This document shows positions 1-9,757 of a DNA stretch of 64,000 bases, one piece after another. Position 1 is the stretch's first letter; every line of letters begins with the position of its first letter. The notes under the pieces are model-generated. The model was not told the origin of the DNA. It saw only the letters and a list, made by a program, of their open reading frames with translations, and did no database searches. Where the stretch lies: NCBI RefSeq assembly GCF_946151075.1, contig NZ_OX267715.1:2953881-3017880 (forward strand). Reading direction: 5' to 3'. Source of the DNA: Neobacillus sp. Marseille-Q6967 (GTDB lineage Bacteria > Bacillota > Bacilli > Bacillales > Cytobacillaceae). The translations under genes and the position numbers were made by a program.

Positions 1-3000
1 ATACAAATTAATTTGCAGCCGGTAGCGCTCTTCAAGAATCGGCTTGGCTTGCTCGAAACCGCCTTTAAAACGGGTTGTGATAGAATCCGATTTATAATCA
101 ACTAATACCAGTCCGTCTTCATCCTCAAACACACAATCAATTATCCCCTGCACAAAAACAGGTTCATCCTCCCCCTTCCATAACGGGTAGACTTCTGTTG
201 CGGGGAGAGTAAGAGTAAACGGTATTTCACGATTTACCATCGGCGCATGAACCAATCTATTTCCTAACCCTGATTGGAAGAATTTCAAGATTAACTGTAC
301 ATCGATAATTTCCGCTTGTTCTGCTGATATAAGTTCATTGTCTACCATCCACTTCACTTTTTCCTCTATCTTATCTTCTGAAATTTCCTGTGTAAAATCG
401 ACATGCTGCATCACCATATGAAGGGCTGTCCCACGTTCAGCAGGGCTTATTGTTTTTTCCTGCATAAACTTTGGTCTCTTGGATATCGACTTTTTAAACC
501 TACTTAAAAGTTCGATTCCGCTATGTTCATCCGCCACTTCCCGTTGGCGTTTCATTTCAGTTACTGTTTGTTTGGAACGATGTGTGGCAGCATTCATAAA
601 AGGATACTCCCATGTTAACCGCAATCGAATCTCGTCTGCAAAAGGTGAATGGATTGGGACTGTTCTCTTGTTCTTAACGTTTTCAAGATATTGATCTTCT
701 TCCTCGGTTTGAAAGATTTCTTGTTGTTTTATTTCTTCACTGTTTAAAATAGTTACATTCCATGCCGATAGGTGATAAGAAATATCTTCAGGAACCAATT
801 GAATATTGGTTTCAGGGTTCCTTAATTCATGACAGTCTCTGTGCCTGATAAGTGCAGGACCAATCCAGTCCATGTAGCTGCCTGCCGATACTCGTTCATA
901 ATCCGGAATGAGCCACTCCTGATGGACTGCACCATCACTCCACTGATCCTTGGATTTTTCTACATCCTTTACCGTTCCGACTAAATAGAGTTTTTCCTTG
1001 GCCCTTGTTAAAGCTACATAAAATACCCGCATTTCCTCTGCTAGCATTTCCATCTTTTTCTTTCGTTTAAAAGCCAGCTGTGGTAAGGATGGGTAGGAAA
1101 TTCGCTTTTCCACATTTACATATTTCGCGGCAAATCCAAATTCCTTATCAAGCATATAAGATTTGCGAATATCCGTCATATTAAAGTTTCGGGACAGTCC
1201 AGCAATAAAAACCACTGGAAATTCCAGCCCTTTACTGCTATGGATAGTCATGATTCGGACAACATCCTCTTGTTCACCAAGAGCCCTCGCTGCCCCAAGG
1301 TCGTCTCCTCTTTCCATCATTCTCTCGACAAACCGGAGGAACCTAAATAATCCACGGAATGATGTTTGTTCATATTGCCTTGCCCTATCATACAAAGCTC
1401 TTAAATTGGCCTGGCGCTGTTTGCCGCCTGGAAGTCCGCCGACAAAATCGAAAAACTGGGTATCTCGATATAACTGCCAAATCAATTCCGAAAGAGATCC
1501 CTGACGTGCCATTAAACGCCATTCTTTTAATAAATCAAAGAAACGGCGTACTTTTTCATAAGCTTCCTCGGTAACTTCATCTGGTGTACTTCGGCAGAAT
1601 GCTTTTATCGCACTCCAAAAGGTTCCTTTACTTTGAAGACGAATCTGGGCAAGCTCCTCTTCGTTCAAACCAACGATTGGCGAACGTAATACCGCTGCCA
1701 ATGGGATATCCTGTGATGGGTTATCAATCACCCTTAATAAGGACAACATCACCCTCACCTCTGTTGCTTCAAAATAGCCAGATGATAGGTTTGCATAGAT
1801 CGGTATGCCCTGGAGTTTGAATTCTTCCATAATTTGTGGGGCCCATGTCATCGATCGGAGCAAAATAACGATATCTCGATACATCATTGGCCGGAAAGAT
1901 TTCGTTTTTGGGTTATAGACTGGTGCAGAAGCAGCCACTAATTCTTTTATTTTGGCTGCCATGACCCTTGCCTCGAGCTGGGAGTTTTCTAAATCAACAG
2001 CATCAAATACTGACTCGTCGGGATCACCTTCTGAATCAGCTGCCTCCTCTTTATTTCCGGTATTTTGATTAATCAACAGCAGCTCTATAGGAAACGGTTC
2101 ATCCTCTGGATATGGCGCTCCGGGCCTTAATTCTGCTGCCTCATCATATTCAATTTCTCCTACCTTAACTCCCATAATTTGTTTAAATAGATAGTTTGTC
2201 CCTTCCAAGACTTCTTTTCGGCTTCTAAAATTCCGTGCTAGATCAATCCGCAACCCTGTTGCTTCACCATCTTGTCTAAAACGGTTATACTTTCCTAAAA
2301 ATAAATTAGGTTCTGCTAATCGGAACCGGTAGATGCTTTGCTTAACATCTCCAACCATAAAGAGGTTTCCGCTTTTTTCATCTTCCTTCGCTACCAGCTT
2401 TAAGATGGTTTCCTGAACCATATTTGTATCTTGGTATTCATCAACAAATACCTCATGAAAATGGCGTCGGTATGCAAGCGCCGCATCAGACGGCAGAAAG
2501 GTTCCATCCACAGTAACTTCCTGCGTAAGGATTGATAAACAAAAATGCTCTAAATCAGCATAATCAACTAAACCTTTATCTTGTTTTGCCTTTTGAAACC
2601 GTTCAGAAAAGGTATAAACAAGTTGAACTAATGTTGTGATTAAAGGGCTCATCTCTTGCATATCTCGTAAAAAACTCTCCGGCTTTCTTGAGAAAAGTTC
2701 GTCCTTTAAGTCCTGAAGCTTTTTCTTCGCTTTATCTCGGAGTTTTTGTGCCTTTTCTGTTAGTTGTTTATTATATTGGTCCCCTCTTACTGGTTTTGCT
2801 CTCGAAAAAGACCAAGTCTGCATTGCTTGATAAAGGGTTGTCCAAGAATCATTTTTTGCACGTAACAATGTATCGATAACGTTTAAATCATCTAGAAAAT
2901 TTTCCACTCTTGGAGCAGGGCCATCGGGAAGCTTTGCGACCTCAAGCCCCCGCTGAATCATTTCCTTGGCTCCCTCGATTTGTAATTCAATATCAAATAG

Positions 3001-3681
3001 GAGCGCACGCATAAATGGCAGTTCCTCTATTTTATTCACTGCGGTCACATCATACATGCTGATGATGGACTGAAGATAATGGTCTGGTAAAGGGTTGGAA
3101 CGGGCAAAATCATAAATGGTACGGATAATATCCATTAACCCGGCATCACTCCGGTCGCTTGTATAAGAATCCACCAGCTTGAAAAATGCTTCATTATCTT
3201 TTTTTCCATATTCTTCTTCAAACAGCTCATCTAAGACTTCATCACGGATCAGCTGGGCTTCCGTTTCATCTGCAATGCGGAAACCTGGATCAACATCGAT
3301 CAAATAATAGTATTTTCTAATAACCTCCATGCAAAATGAGTGGAGAGTGGAAATTGAAGCTTTGTTTAACAAACTAAGCTGTTTCCGTAAATGTCTTGAT
3401 GCAGGGTCTAGATCAATAGCTTTTTCTAAAGCTTCGCCGATCCGATGACGCATTTCAGCTGCAGAAGCATTCGTAAATGTGACCACTAACAGCTCATCTA
3501 CATTTATTGGTTCTTTTTCAGAAAGGATTTTTTGAATAATTCTCTCAACTAATACAGCAGTTTTTCCAGAACCAGCTGCTGCGGCTACAAGGATATCTCT
3601 ATCCTTCGCCATAATCGCTTTCCATTGGTCTTCAGTCCAGGTAGCTGCCTCTGGCTTTGGCGGAATTACAATTCTACTCAT
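1..3681 (-). CDS. addA: ATP-dependent helicase/nuclease subunit A (AddA), 3' end cut by window edge
   Basis: AddA is the UvrD-like helicase plus nuclease subunit of AddAB, which resects double-strand breaks to Chi for RecA-dependent repair. The frame is open for 1227 codons from the ATG at 3681 to the left edge without a stop. Judging from AddA family length, a few dozen C-terminal residues are missing. A Walker A motif (AAAGSGKT) lies at residues 34-41. The RecB-family nuclease motif with the DYK signature lies near residue 1195, at about nt 95-105. The start overlaps the end of addB by 8 bp, so the two subunits are translationally coupled. Identity is clear from the motifs and the addB neighbour. 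I did not check every codon of the frame. Confidence 0.95.
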   Translation of the reverse strand, partial: MSRIVIPPKPEAATWTEDQWKAIMAKDRDILVAAAAGSGKTAVLVERIIQKILSEKEPINVDELLVVTFTNASAAEMRHRIGEALEKAIDLDPASRHLRKQLSLLNKASISTLHSFCMEVIRKYYYLIDVDPGFRIADETEAQLIRDEVLDELFEEEYGKKDNEAFFKLVDSYTSDRSDAGLMDIIRTIYDFARSNPLPDHYLQSIISMYDVTAVNKIEELPFMRALLFDIELQIEGAKEMIQRGLEVAKLPDGPAPRVENFLDDLNVIDTLLRAKNDSWTTLYQAMQTWSFSRAKPVRGDQYNKQLTEKAQKLRDKAKKKLQDLKDELFSRKPESFLRDMQEMSPLITTLVQLVYTFSERFQKAKQDKGLVDYADLEHFCLSILTQEVTVDGTFLPSDAALAYRRHFHEVFVDEYQDTNMVQETILKLVAKEDEKSGNLFMVGDVKQSIYRFRLAEPNLFLGKYNRFRQDGEATGLRIDLARNFRSRKEVLEGTNYLFKQIMGVKVGEIEYDEAAELRPGAPYPEDEPFPIELLLINQNTGNKEEAADSEGDPDESVFDAVDLENSQLEARVMAAKIKELVAASAPVYNPKTKSFRPMMYRDIVILLRSMTWAPQIMEEFKLQGIPIYANLSSGYFEATEVRVMLSLLRVIDNPSQDIPLAAVLRSPIVGLNEEELAQIRLQSKGTFWSAIKAFCRSTPDEVTEEAYEKVRRFFDLLKEWRLMARQGSLSELIWQLYRDTQFFDFVGGLPGGKQRQANLRALYDRARQYEQTSFRGLFRFLRFVERMMERGDDLGAARALGEQEDVVRIMTIHSSKGLEFPVVFIAGLSRNFNMTDIRKSYMLDKEFGFAAKYVNVEKRISYPSLPQLAFKRKKKMEMLAEEMRVFYVALTRAKEKLYLVGTVKDVEKSKDQWSDGAVHQEWLIPDYERVSAGSYMDWIGPALIRHRDCHELRNPETNIQLVPEDISYHLSAWNVTILNSEEIKQQEIFQTEEEDQYLENVKNKRTVPIHSPFADEIRLRLTWEYPFMNAATHRSKQTVTEMKRQREVADEHSGIELLSRFKKSISKRPKFMQEKTISPAERGTALHMVMQHVDFTQEISEDKIEEKVKWMVDNELISAEQAEIIDVQLILKFFQSGLGNRLVHAPMVNREIPFTLTLPATEVYPLWKGEDEPVFVQGIIDCVFEDEDGLVLVDYKSDSITTRFKGGFEQAKPILEERYRLQINLY

Positions 3682-6600
3682 TTATGCCAGCCTCCTTCCT
3701 GATTCGTTCAAAGATATCATCATTCGATTGCGGTGTAAGAACCCGGAATTGGTTGTTTTCAATTGATTCATCAAACTGACAGACTGATTTGTAGGCACAG
3801 AATGTACATGGTGTTTTATCTTTTAATTTATATGGAGAAATGGCGACATCCCCTTCAACAATGCTGTCCCCTGTTTTCTGATATAAATGCCGGACATAAG
3901 TTCTTAACTCTTCAAATTCATTTATGCTTGCAACCTTTGATTTCTTTGTTAAGTTTCCGTCTTTTTTGATTCCAGCAGCGATGATGTTGGAATCACCTGA
4001 CTCAAGGGTTTGATCCATTAGCCGAATGACATTTTGGTCTGCAAGCATTAAACCGTTCATTTTAAATTTTTTCATAATTTCTTTTTCAATTTCTTCTAGT
4101 GTTAATAGTTTTTTCGTGTTAATAAGCGGATTGTGGACATGAAAATAAAGAACACCTGCAGGGCTGGCTTTCATTTCAACCAGTTCCTTGGAATGTGTCA
4201 TAACAATATCCAGATAGGTTAACATTTGTAACGCCAGTCCATAGTAAACCTCGCTTAAATTTACATCTTTTTCACTTGATTTATAATCGATAACCCGTAA
4301 ATAGATACTGTCATTTTCTGCTTTTGCCTGATCAACGCGATCAATTCGGCCGGCTAGCTCCATTTTCTTTCCATTTTTCAATGAAAAAGTTAACGGTGGC
4401 AATTGGCCGTTTCGTCCAAAGCTTAATTCAAGGCCAATAGGTGAAAAGCCGCTGACTTTCGCATGCTCACTTAATACCATTGAGGCACGCGTAATAATCT
4501 GCTCCAGTTTTCGTTTTATATAGTGGTGGCGTTCGGAACTTAGTAAGATTTCATTTTGAAGTTTAGGCGCTAATGCATTAACGGCTTCTCGAGACAAATC
4601 CTCACATTGCTGCTTTGAAAGTTTAGCCCAAGAAATTTTACGGTCATTTACGATATCAGAAATATGCTTTAATGCTGCGTGGAATAATTCACCTATATCA
4701 GGAGCTTCAAGCTTGAATACCTGCCTTTCACGAAGCTTTAACCCATGCTGGGCAAAGTGCGAAAAGGCACAGCCATTAAATAGTTCCATCCTTGAAACGC
4801 TGGCTTGAATTGTTTCACCATATAATTCATCGGCAGTGTCCCTTGATAGTTGAATCGTTTTATTAAGATAAAATAGACTCGAGAATACTTTTTCTGCCCG
4901 AGTTTTCCACATGCTTTCCAAATAAGAATTATAAACATCCCACCAAAGGTCAGATATTGGATAGTTCCGCTTCTTCAATTGAAGCTGTGCCGTTAAATAG
5001 GAAATGGTAGTGTTATAATTCGTTACAAAATTTAACTGTTCGGCCTCAGGTAACTCTGCTGGGTCTGTTACATAATAATGATGATTCAGTTTAGGAAACA
5101 TGTCTCTTAATCTTTTAATATACGAAGAAGGAATTAATGCTTTTCCCTCATCATTCGCAAGCGGATAGCTTACATATAGCAAGTCAGATGGTGTTGTTAA
5201 CGCCTTATAAGCAATAAAATTTTCATCCAAAAGACGAGTACGGCTGCTTGGAGCAACCTTAACGCCTGCTTGAGACAACCTTTCGCGGTCTTCATCAAGC
5301 AATATTCCTTCATCTGCTATTTTAGCAGGTAATACCCCTTCGTTAACACCAACGACAAAAGCTGCCTTAATTTCTGCTAATCTAGATTTCTCTAAGTCAC
5401 CTATAATGACTTGATCAAGTGCCGGTGGTATAAGCGAAAAGTAAAGGGATTCAAATCCAGCCTCTAAAATTTCCGAAAATGTCTTTAATGGAACTCCTTC
5501 ATCCCCCAGGATTTCAACATACTGATCAAGGAGGTCAATAACAGCATTCCATACTTGGTCATGCTCACGCATTTTTATTAAATTCCCTTTTTGTTCTGCA
5601 GACATTTTCCACTTTTCCAGTTTAGATGGAACATCCAACTCCTCTAAATATAAGTAAATAGCTTCACAATATTTACGTCCGGTATCTGCTTTTTTCAACC
5701 GTCTGGATAATCGCATGATTGGTGCTGAAATCATGATCTTTAATTCATTTAGTTCTTGTTCTTGTTCTTTTTCTACGTCTGTTTGGACCGCGCTGTCAGA
5801 TTCTAAGCCTCTAAATCTTCTATATACCCAGCGATCCTTTTTTGTCCATTTGCTGCCCTTAATCCCATATGCAAGAACATAGTTTTCAAGACGATCCATT
5901 TTCTCTCTCATTTTATCTGCATTTTCCTGCAGCGGGTAAAGCAATTCTGTCTTGATGGCACGAAATACAGGTTCATAACGCCAATAGGAATGAATAATTT
6001 CCAAACTAGATCGGATAAATTCAACTAAAGGGTGATTCAACATCGTTCTTTTTTGATCGATAAAAAACGGTATTTGATAATCAGTAAAAACAGGCTCAAC
6101 AATATCGTGATAATCATTTCCGTTTCTGATTAATAACGCAATGTCTTGATAACGGTACCCTTTGGTGCGGACCAGTTCACGAATCTCACGTGCAATTCCC
6201 TCAATTTCAGCTCTTCTGTTTACAGCCTGACTAAGATGAATGGAGCTTGGACCATAAAAAGGAACTACTGGCCGGGCGTCAAAATTTTCCTCTAAAAAAG
6301 CAAGAGAAGGCTCACTCCATTTTTGCTGAGTGTTTAGCAACACTGGTTCCTCGATTTCAACACCTTCTATTTTCGCCAATTCGTAAATGGAATAGAATGC
6401 ATCACCAGATAATCGGAACAAATCAAGCTCATCAGGAACTCTTTCCATAAAAGATTGATTGACAGTCATAGCAATTGTGACTCTTTGACAGTTCTTCATT
6501 AATTCTTTTATGACCATATATTCCTGCGGGGTAAAGCTGTAGAAACCATCAATAAATATATGCGCATTTTTTAAGTAGCTGGAAGAAGAGATTTTTTCCG

Positions 6601-7156
6601 CGAGGAGACGAAAATAATCTTCAGAATCAATATATTTTCCAAATATTTCCCCTTCAAAGTGTTTATAAATAATTTCTAAGTCATTGAGTTTTTCTTGGAG
6701 AACCATATCTTCTTTTTCTGTGTTTGCGGCCTGAATAAGTTCTTCAGGACGGATACAATACCGTTTAAATTCCGTTATCATCTGTTCTAATTGCTGGACA
6801 AATCCCTGCTTTTCGACTGCCCGCTGGAACAATTTCAAATGATCTTGTTTATCCGTAATAATCTTTCGAATCAGCATACTCATACCAACACTGCTTAGAT
6901 GATATCGGCTGATTCCACCGGTTTCTTGAAGGATCCTCCATGCTAATCTGGAAAAGCTGTAAACTTGGGCACGGATCATCCCCCCAAGCTTTGGGGTAGT
7001 TGCCAGCCGGTATTCTGTAGAAAAGGTCATCTGTTCTGGTACTATATAAATGATAGGAGCACCCTCTGGGTTCTCCATCAACTGATCTCTTATTTCATTC
7101 AAACACAACGTTGTTTTTCCGCTGCCCGACCTTCCCGTTATCAATCGTAAAGACAT
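3674..7156 (-). CDS. addB: ATP-dependent deoxyribonuclease subunit B (AddB)
   Basis: AddB is the second helicase-like/nuclease subunit of AddAB and provides Chi recognition and the 5'-strand nuclease. The protein has 1160 residues, the normal size for the family. It starts with a Walker A motif (GRSGSGKT, residues 8-15). The C-terminal nuclease carries the DYKSS motif near residue 957. The four iron-sulfur cysteines are visible as C796 and C1117/C1120/C1126 (CTFC and VC context). The start follows a good ribosome binding site, AAGGTGAGG. It is the first gene of the addBA operon and is transcribed divergently from the MFS gene at 7342. Confidence 0.97.
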   Translation of the reverse strand: MSLRLITGRSGSGKTTLCLNEIRDQLMENPEGAPIIYIVPEQMTFSTEYRLATTPKLGGMIRAQVYSFSRLAWRILQETGGISRYHLSSVGMSMLIRKIITDKQDHLKLFQRAVEKQGFVQQLEQMITEFKRYCIRPEELIQAANTEKEDMVLQEKLNDLEIIYKHFEGEIFGKYIDSEDYFRLLAEKISSSSYLKNAHIFIDGFYSFTPQEYMVIKELMKNCQRVTIAMTVNQSFMERVPDELDLFRLSGDAFYSIYELAKIEGVEIEEPVLLNTQQKWSEPSLAFLEENFDARPVVPFYGPSSIHLSQAVNRRAEIEGIAREIRELVRTKGYRYQDIALLIRNGNDYHDIVEPVFTDYQIPFFIDQKRTMLNHPLVEFIRSSLEIIHSYWRYEPVFRAIKTELLYPLQENADKMREKMDRLENYVLAYGIKGSKWTKKDRWVYRRFRGLESDSAVQTDVEKEQEQELNELKIMISAPIMRLSRRLKKADTGRKYCEAIYLYLEELDVPSKLEKWKMSAEQKGNLIKMREHDQVWNAVIDLLDQYVEILGDEGVPLKTFSEILEAGFESLYFSLIPPALDQVIIGDLEKSRLAEIKAAFVVGVNEGVLPAKIADEGILLDEDRERLSQAGVKVAPSSRTRLLDENFIAYKALTTPSDLLYVSYPLANDEGKALIPSSYIKRLRDMFPKLNHHYYVTDPAELPEAEQLNFVTNYNTTISYLTAQLQLKKRNYPISDLWWDVYNSYLESMWKTRAEKVFSSLFYLNKTIQLSRDTADELYGETIQASVSRMELFNGCAFSHFAQHGLKLRERQVFKLEAPDIGELFHAALKHISDIVNDRKISWAKLSKQQCEDLSREAVNALAPKLQNEILLSSERHHYIKRKLEQIITRASMVLSEHAKVSGFSPIGLELSFGRNGQLPPLTFSLKNGKKMELAGRIDRVDQAKAENDSIYLRVIDYKSSEKDVNLSEVYYGLALQMLTYLDIVMTHSKELVEMKASPAGVLYFHVHNPLINTKKLLTLEEIEKEIMKKFKMNGLMLADQNVIRLMDQTLESGDSNIIAAGIKKDGNLTKKSKVASINEFEELRTYVRHLYQKTGDSIVEGDVAISPYKLKDKTPCTFCAYKSVCQFDESIENNQFRVLTPQSNDDIFERIRKEAGINE

Positions 7157-7341
7157 GTTATAACCTCACCTTCCGATAACCTTTCGGGTATACTCTTTAT
7201 CTCTTAATAATATCATAAAAATGGGTACAAACGTTTGGAATGCGCGGGAAGTTTCCAACCATAAATGGTAATTTCTCCGCTAAAGTAAATACAACTTTCA
7301 AAAAAATCAATTCCTCATACCTTAATAAAGGGTGAGGTTAA

Positions 7342-8472
7342 ATGAAAAAGTATTTACCACTCTTGATCATGTATCTTTTGACCATTACTGGAATTTTTGT
7401 TGCCAGCAATATTTATACCCTTATACCACTCTCAAATCTAATTGCAGCCTCTTTCGAGGTACCTGTACAGCAGGTATCTATAGCCACCAGCTGTTTTACT
7501 ATTTTTTATGCCTTGGGCCTTCTTTGTTTTGGCCCCATTTCAGATTTTATCGGTCGAAAAAACACTCTTGTTATTGGCTTATTTGGTTCAGCCGTTTTTA
7601 CAATCAGTATTGGTTTTGCAAATGATATTTTTTTGTTGTGTATCTTTCGCTCACTGCAAGGTTTTACACTAGGCAGTTTCGCACCTGTAGCCTTTGCGCT
7701 TACCTTCGACCTGTATCCGCCAAAACAACGCAGCCTGTTACTGGCACTAATCAATACAGGATTTCTTGCAGCTGGTATTATTGGCCAAATCTTAAGTTCC
7801 TTGATTGCCTTTCAACTGACATGGATAGAAGTTTTCTTCTTTTTTGGCGGAGTTTATTTCATTCTAACTATAATCTCTTATTTGGCATTACCAAGTATAA
7901 AACAGCCTGCAACAATAAAATCAACTGTATTTCGCTCTTTTTACCTTCTCTTAAAAAACAAAGAGCTGCAAAAATGCTACTTTATAACAGCTACTTTATT
8001 GTTTACCTTTATATCTTTTTACGGAGCTTTAGAAATTTTTTATCAAGGGACATTTGAGGAATTGTTAGCCATACGTGCAATAGGTTTGCTTGGAGCAGTG
8101 CTTTCCTTGTTTACGGGAAAATGGTTTTCCAAAATCAATTTGAAGATGATGTTAAACTTTAGTTTTCTTGCCGGGATTGTAAGCCTTGTGTTGATGTTGG
8201 TCTGGCCAAACAAAATAAACCTTATGGTTCAATCCGTTTTATTCGTTGCCAGTATCTCACTTTTAATTCCTGCCGTTATTTCAATTATTGGTACGGTTAG
8301 CGGAAATGAACGGAGTAAAGCATTGTCGTTATATTCCTTCATCCTATTAGCTTTTGCAAGCCTAGCCTCTCCCATAAGTTTAATGCTGCCTTTCAGGTTA
8401 CTGATAACTCTTTTAACCGTCCTTTTTATCATCAATTTGTGCATAGCTCATTTTATAAAAATAGAAAAATAA
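7342..8472 (+). CDS. MFS transporter
   Basis: A 376-residue integral membrane protein with about 12 hydrophobic segments. It has the major facilitator motif A between helices 2 and 3 (GPISDFIGRKN, about residues 65-75) and ends with a short basic cytoplasmic tail. This fits proton-coupled efflux or uptake; the substrate cannot be told from sequence. The start has a strong ribosome binding site (GGGTGAGGT). It lies divergent from addB, where B. subtilis also has an MFS gene (yhjO), but I do not claim orthology. No clear plus-strand terminator follows the stop; the hairpin there reads as a terminator on the opposite strand. Confidence 0.85.
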   Translation: MKKYLPLLIMYLLTITGIFVASNIYTLIPLSNLIAASFEVPVQQVSIATSCFTIFYALGLLCFGPISDFIGRKNTLVIGLFGSAVFTISIGFANDIFLLCIFRSLQGFTLGSFAPVAFALTFDLYPPKQRSLLLALINTGFLAAGIIGQILSSLIAFQLTWIEVFFFFGGVYFILTIISYLALPSIKQPATIKSTVFRSFYLLLKNKELQKCYFITATLLFTFISFYGALEIFYQGTFEELLAIRAIGLLGAVLSLFTGKWFSKINLKMMLNFSFLAGIVSLVLMLVWPNKINLMVQSVLFVASISLLIPAVISIIGTVSGNERSKALSLYSFILLAFASLASPISLMLPFRLLITLLTVLFIINLCIAHFIKIEK

Positions 8473-8493
8473 AAAGCACGATAAATTCGTGCC
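8466..8493 (-). terminator. Rho-independent terminator after lepB
   Basis: Inverted repeat GCACG/CGTGC (8476-8480 and 8488-8492) followed on the minus strand by a T-rich run. It sits 27 bp beyond the signal peptidase stop and overlaps the end of the MFS gene. Confidence 0.7.
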
Positions 8494-8519
8494 ATACCGT
8501 ACCGGATTAAAATATTTTT

Positions 8520-9074
8520 TTAGAATTCAACATCAAGTTCTTCCAACGGCCAATAGCGAAGGTCTACTTTTCCTACTACCTGGCTGACTGAAATAAAGCC
8601 AAAATGGCGGCTATCCATACTTCCCAACCGGTTATCTCCCATAACGAATAACTTACCATCTGGAACACGACTTTCACCTGTTATTTCTTCCAAACGAAAG
8701 TCCTCGGTTAGTTTGATACCGGGTGATTCCTGTTTATATTCAGATAGAAACGGCTCTTTAAAGGCTTTTCCATTGATATACAATTGATCATCCATAAATT
8801 CTATTTTATCCCCTGGTAACCCAATAATCCGTTTCACAAAATCCTCATTCTCGGTGGCATGGAAAACGATAACGTCAAAGCGGTTTAAATCACTAATGTG
8901 ATAGCCCAGCTTATTCACGACGAGCTTATTACCATCCTGCAGTGTCGGCATCATCGACTCGCCTTCGACAATATAATTGGAAAAGAAAAAGGTACGAATA
9001 AAAACAAAAATAATAATACCAATTCCAAAAGCTTTCATCCACTCAACGCCTTCTTTTTTCCACTCAATCTTCAT
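8520..9074 (-). CDS. lepB: Signal peptidase I (type I, Gram-positive P-type)
   Basis: A membrane-anchored serine protease of 184 residues that removes signal peptides from secreted preproteins. A single N-terminal transmembrane helix (about residues 16-33) is followed by the catalytic serine in SMMPT (S40). The general-base lysine lies in the FVKRIIG box (K81), and the MGDNR/DSR boxes lie near residues 145-155. Position and neighbours (yhjE, yhjD) match sipV of B. subtilis. The gene overlaps the preceding membrane-protein gene by 11 bp, so the two are probably co-transcribed. Confidence 0.95.
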   Translation of the reverse strand: MKIEWKKEGVEWMKAFGIGIIIFVFIRTFFFSNYIVEGESMMPTLQDGNKLVVNKLGYHISDLNRFDVIVFHATENEDFVKRIIGLPGDKIEFMDDQLYINGKAFKEPFLSEYKQESPGIKLTEDFRLEEITGESRVPDGKLFVMGDNRLGSMDSRHFGFISVSQVVGKVDLRYWPLEELDVEF

Positions 9075-9729
9075 GGAAGCTCCTCCTTCTCTCCAATTCT
9101 TTCCTTCTATCTATTTCCTCATTATGGTCATTTTCTATTCTCTTATTCAATCTTACTTCAATTCTTTTGCCAACATACCAAAGAATAAAAATAACGATAA
9201 AAACAATAGCCGTACGGTAGGGACGTGTAATCAAGGAATGAAGGTCATAACCAACAAAACTAACGGTAAAGATCATAACCATTTTTCCAATAGAAACGGC
9301 CAGCATGTACTGATACATATTAATTTTTGAAAGCCCCGCTACGATATTAACCACAACAGACGGGGTGAAAGGAAAACATAGCATCAAGAACAATGGGCCA
9401 AAACCATGGCTGTCAACCCAATCCATTAATTTTTGCACTTTAGGATGTTTAGCAAGAAAAGAAAAGATCCGCTTTTGTCCATACTTTCTTACTAGTAAAA
9501 AAAGCAGGAAAGCTCCCAGGCAGGACCCTACCCATGAATAAAAAAAACCAAGCCATAAACCAAAGGCACTTGCATTCGCCATAACAAAAATGACCAGAGG
9601 CAGAAATGGAAGAAAAGCCTCTATCATTGGCAGCAGAATTCCTGGTATTGGGCCAAAGGACCGGTACTCTTGAATTAATTCCATAATATTTTCAAGTGTA
9701 AACCACGCCTTAATTGCTTCAAAATCCAT
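9064..9729 (-). CDS. yhjE: TVP38/TMEM64 (DedA-like) family membrane protein, YhjE-like
   Basis: A 221-residue polytopic membrane protein of the SNARE-associated/VTT family. A glycine-rich re-entrant core is visible (GPLFLMLCFPFTPS) and the tail is strongly charged. VTT proteins act as lipid scramblases or membrane-homeostasis factors; the exact role here is not known. The open frame extends upstream to 9801. The ATG at 9729 is chosen because AAAGGAG lies just before it, while upstream codons overlap the LCP gene. It is encoded between an LCP cell-wall protein and signal peptidase, the same order as yhjE-sipV in B. subtilis. Confidence 0.85.
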   Translation of the reverse strand: MDFEAIKAWFTLENIMELIQEYRSFGPIPGILLPMIEAFLPFLPLVIFVMANASAFGLWLGFFYSWVGSCLGAFLLFLLVRKYGQKRIFSFLAKHPKVQKLMDWVDSHGFGPLFLMLCFPFTPSVVVNIVAGLSKINMYQYMLAVSIGKMVMIFTVSFVGYDLHSLITRPYRTAIVFIVIFILWYVGKRIEVRLNKRIENDHNEEIDRRKELERRRSFHED

Positions 9730-9757
9730 GCTATCTGCTCCTTTAAACAACATAATC

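Noticed and set aside
1163..1504. A plus-strand gene inside addA
   Set aside because: A shadow frame of the addA coding sequence, with no ribosome binding site or recognisable protein.
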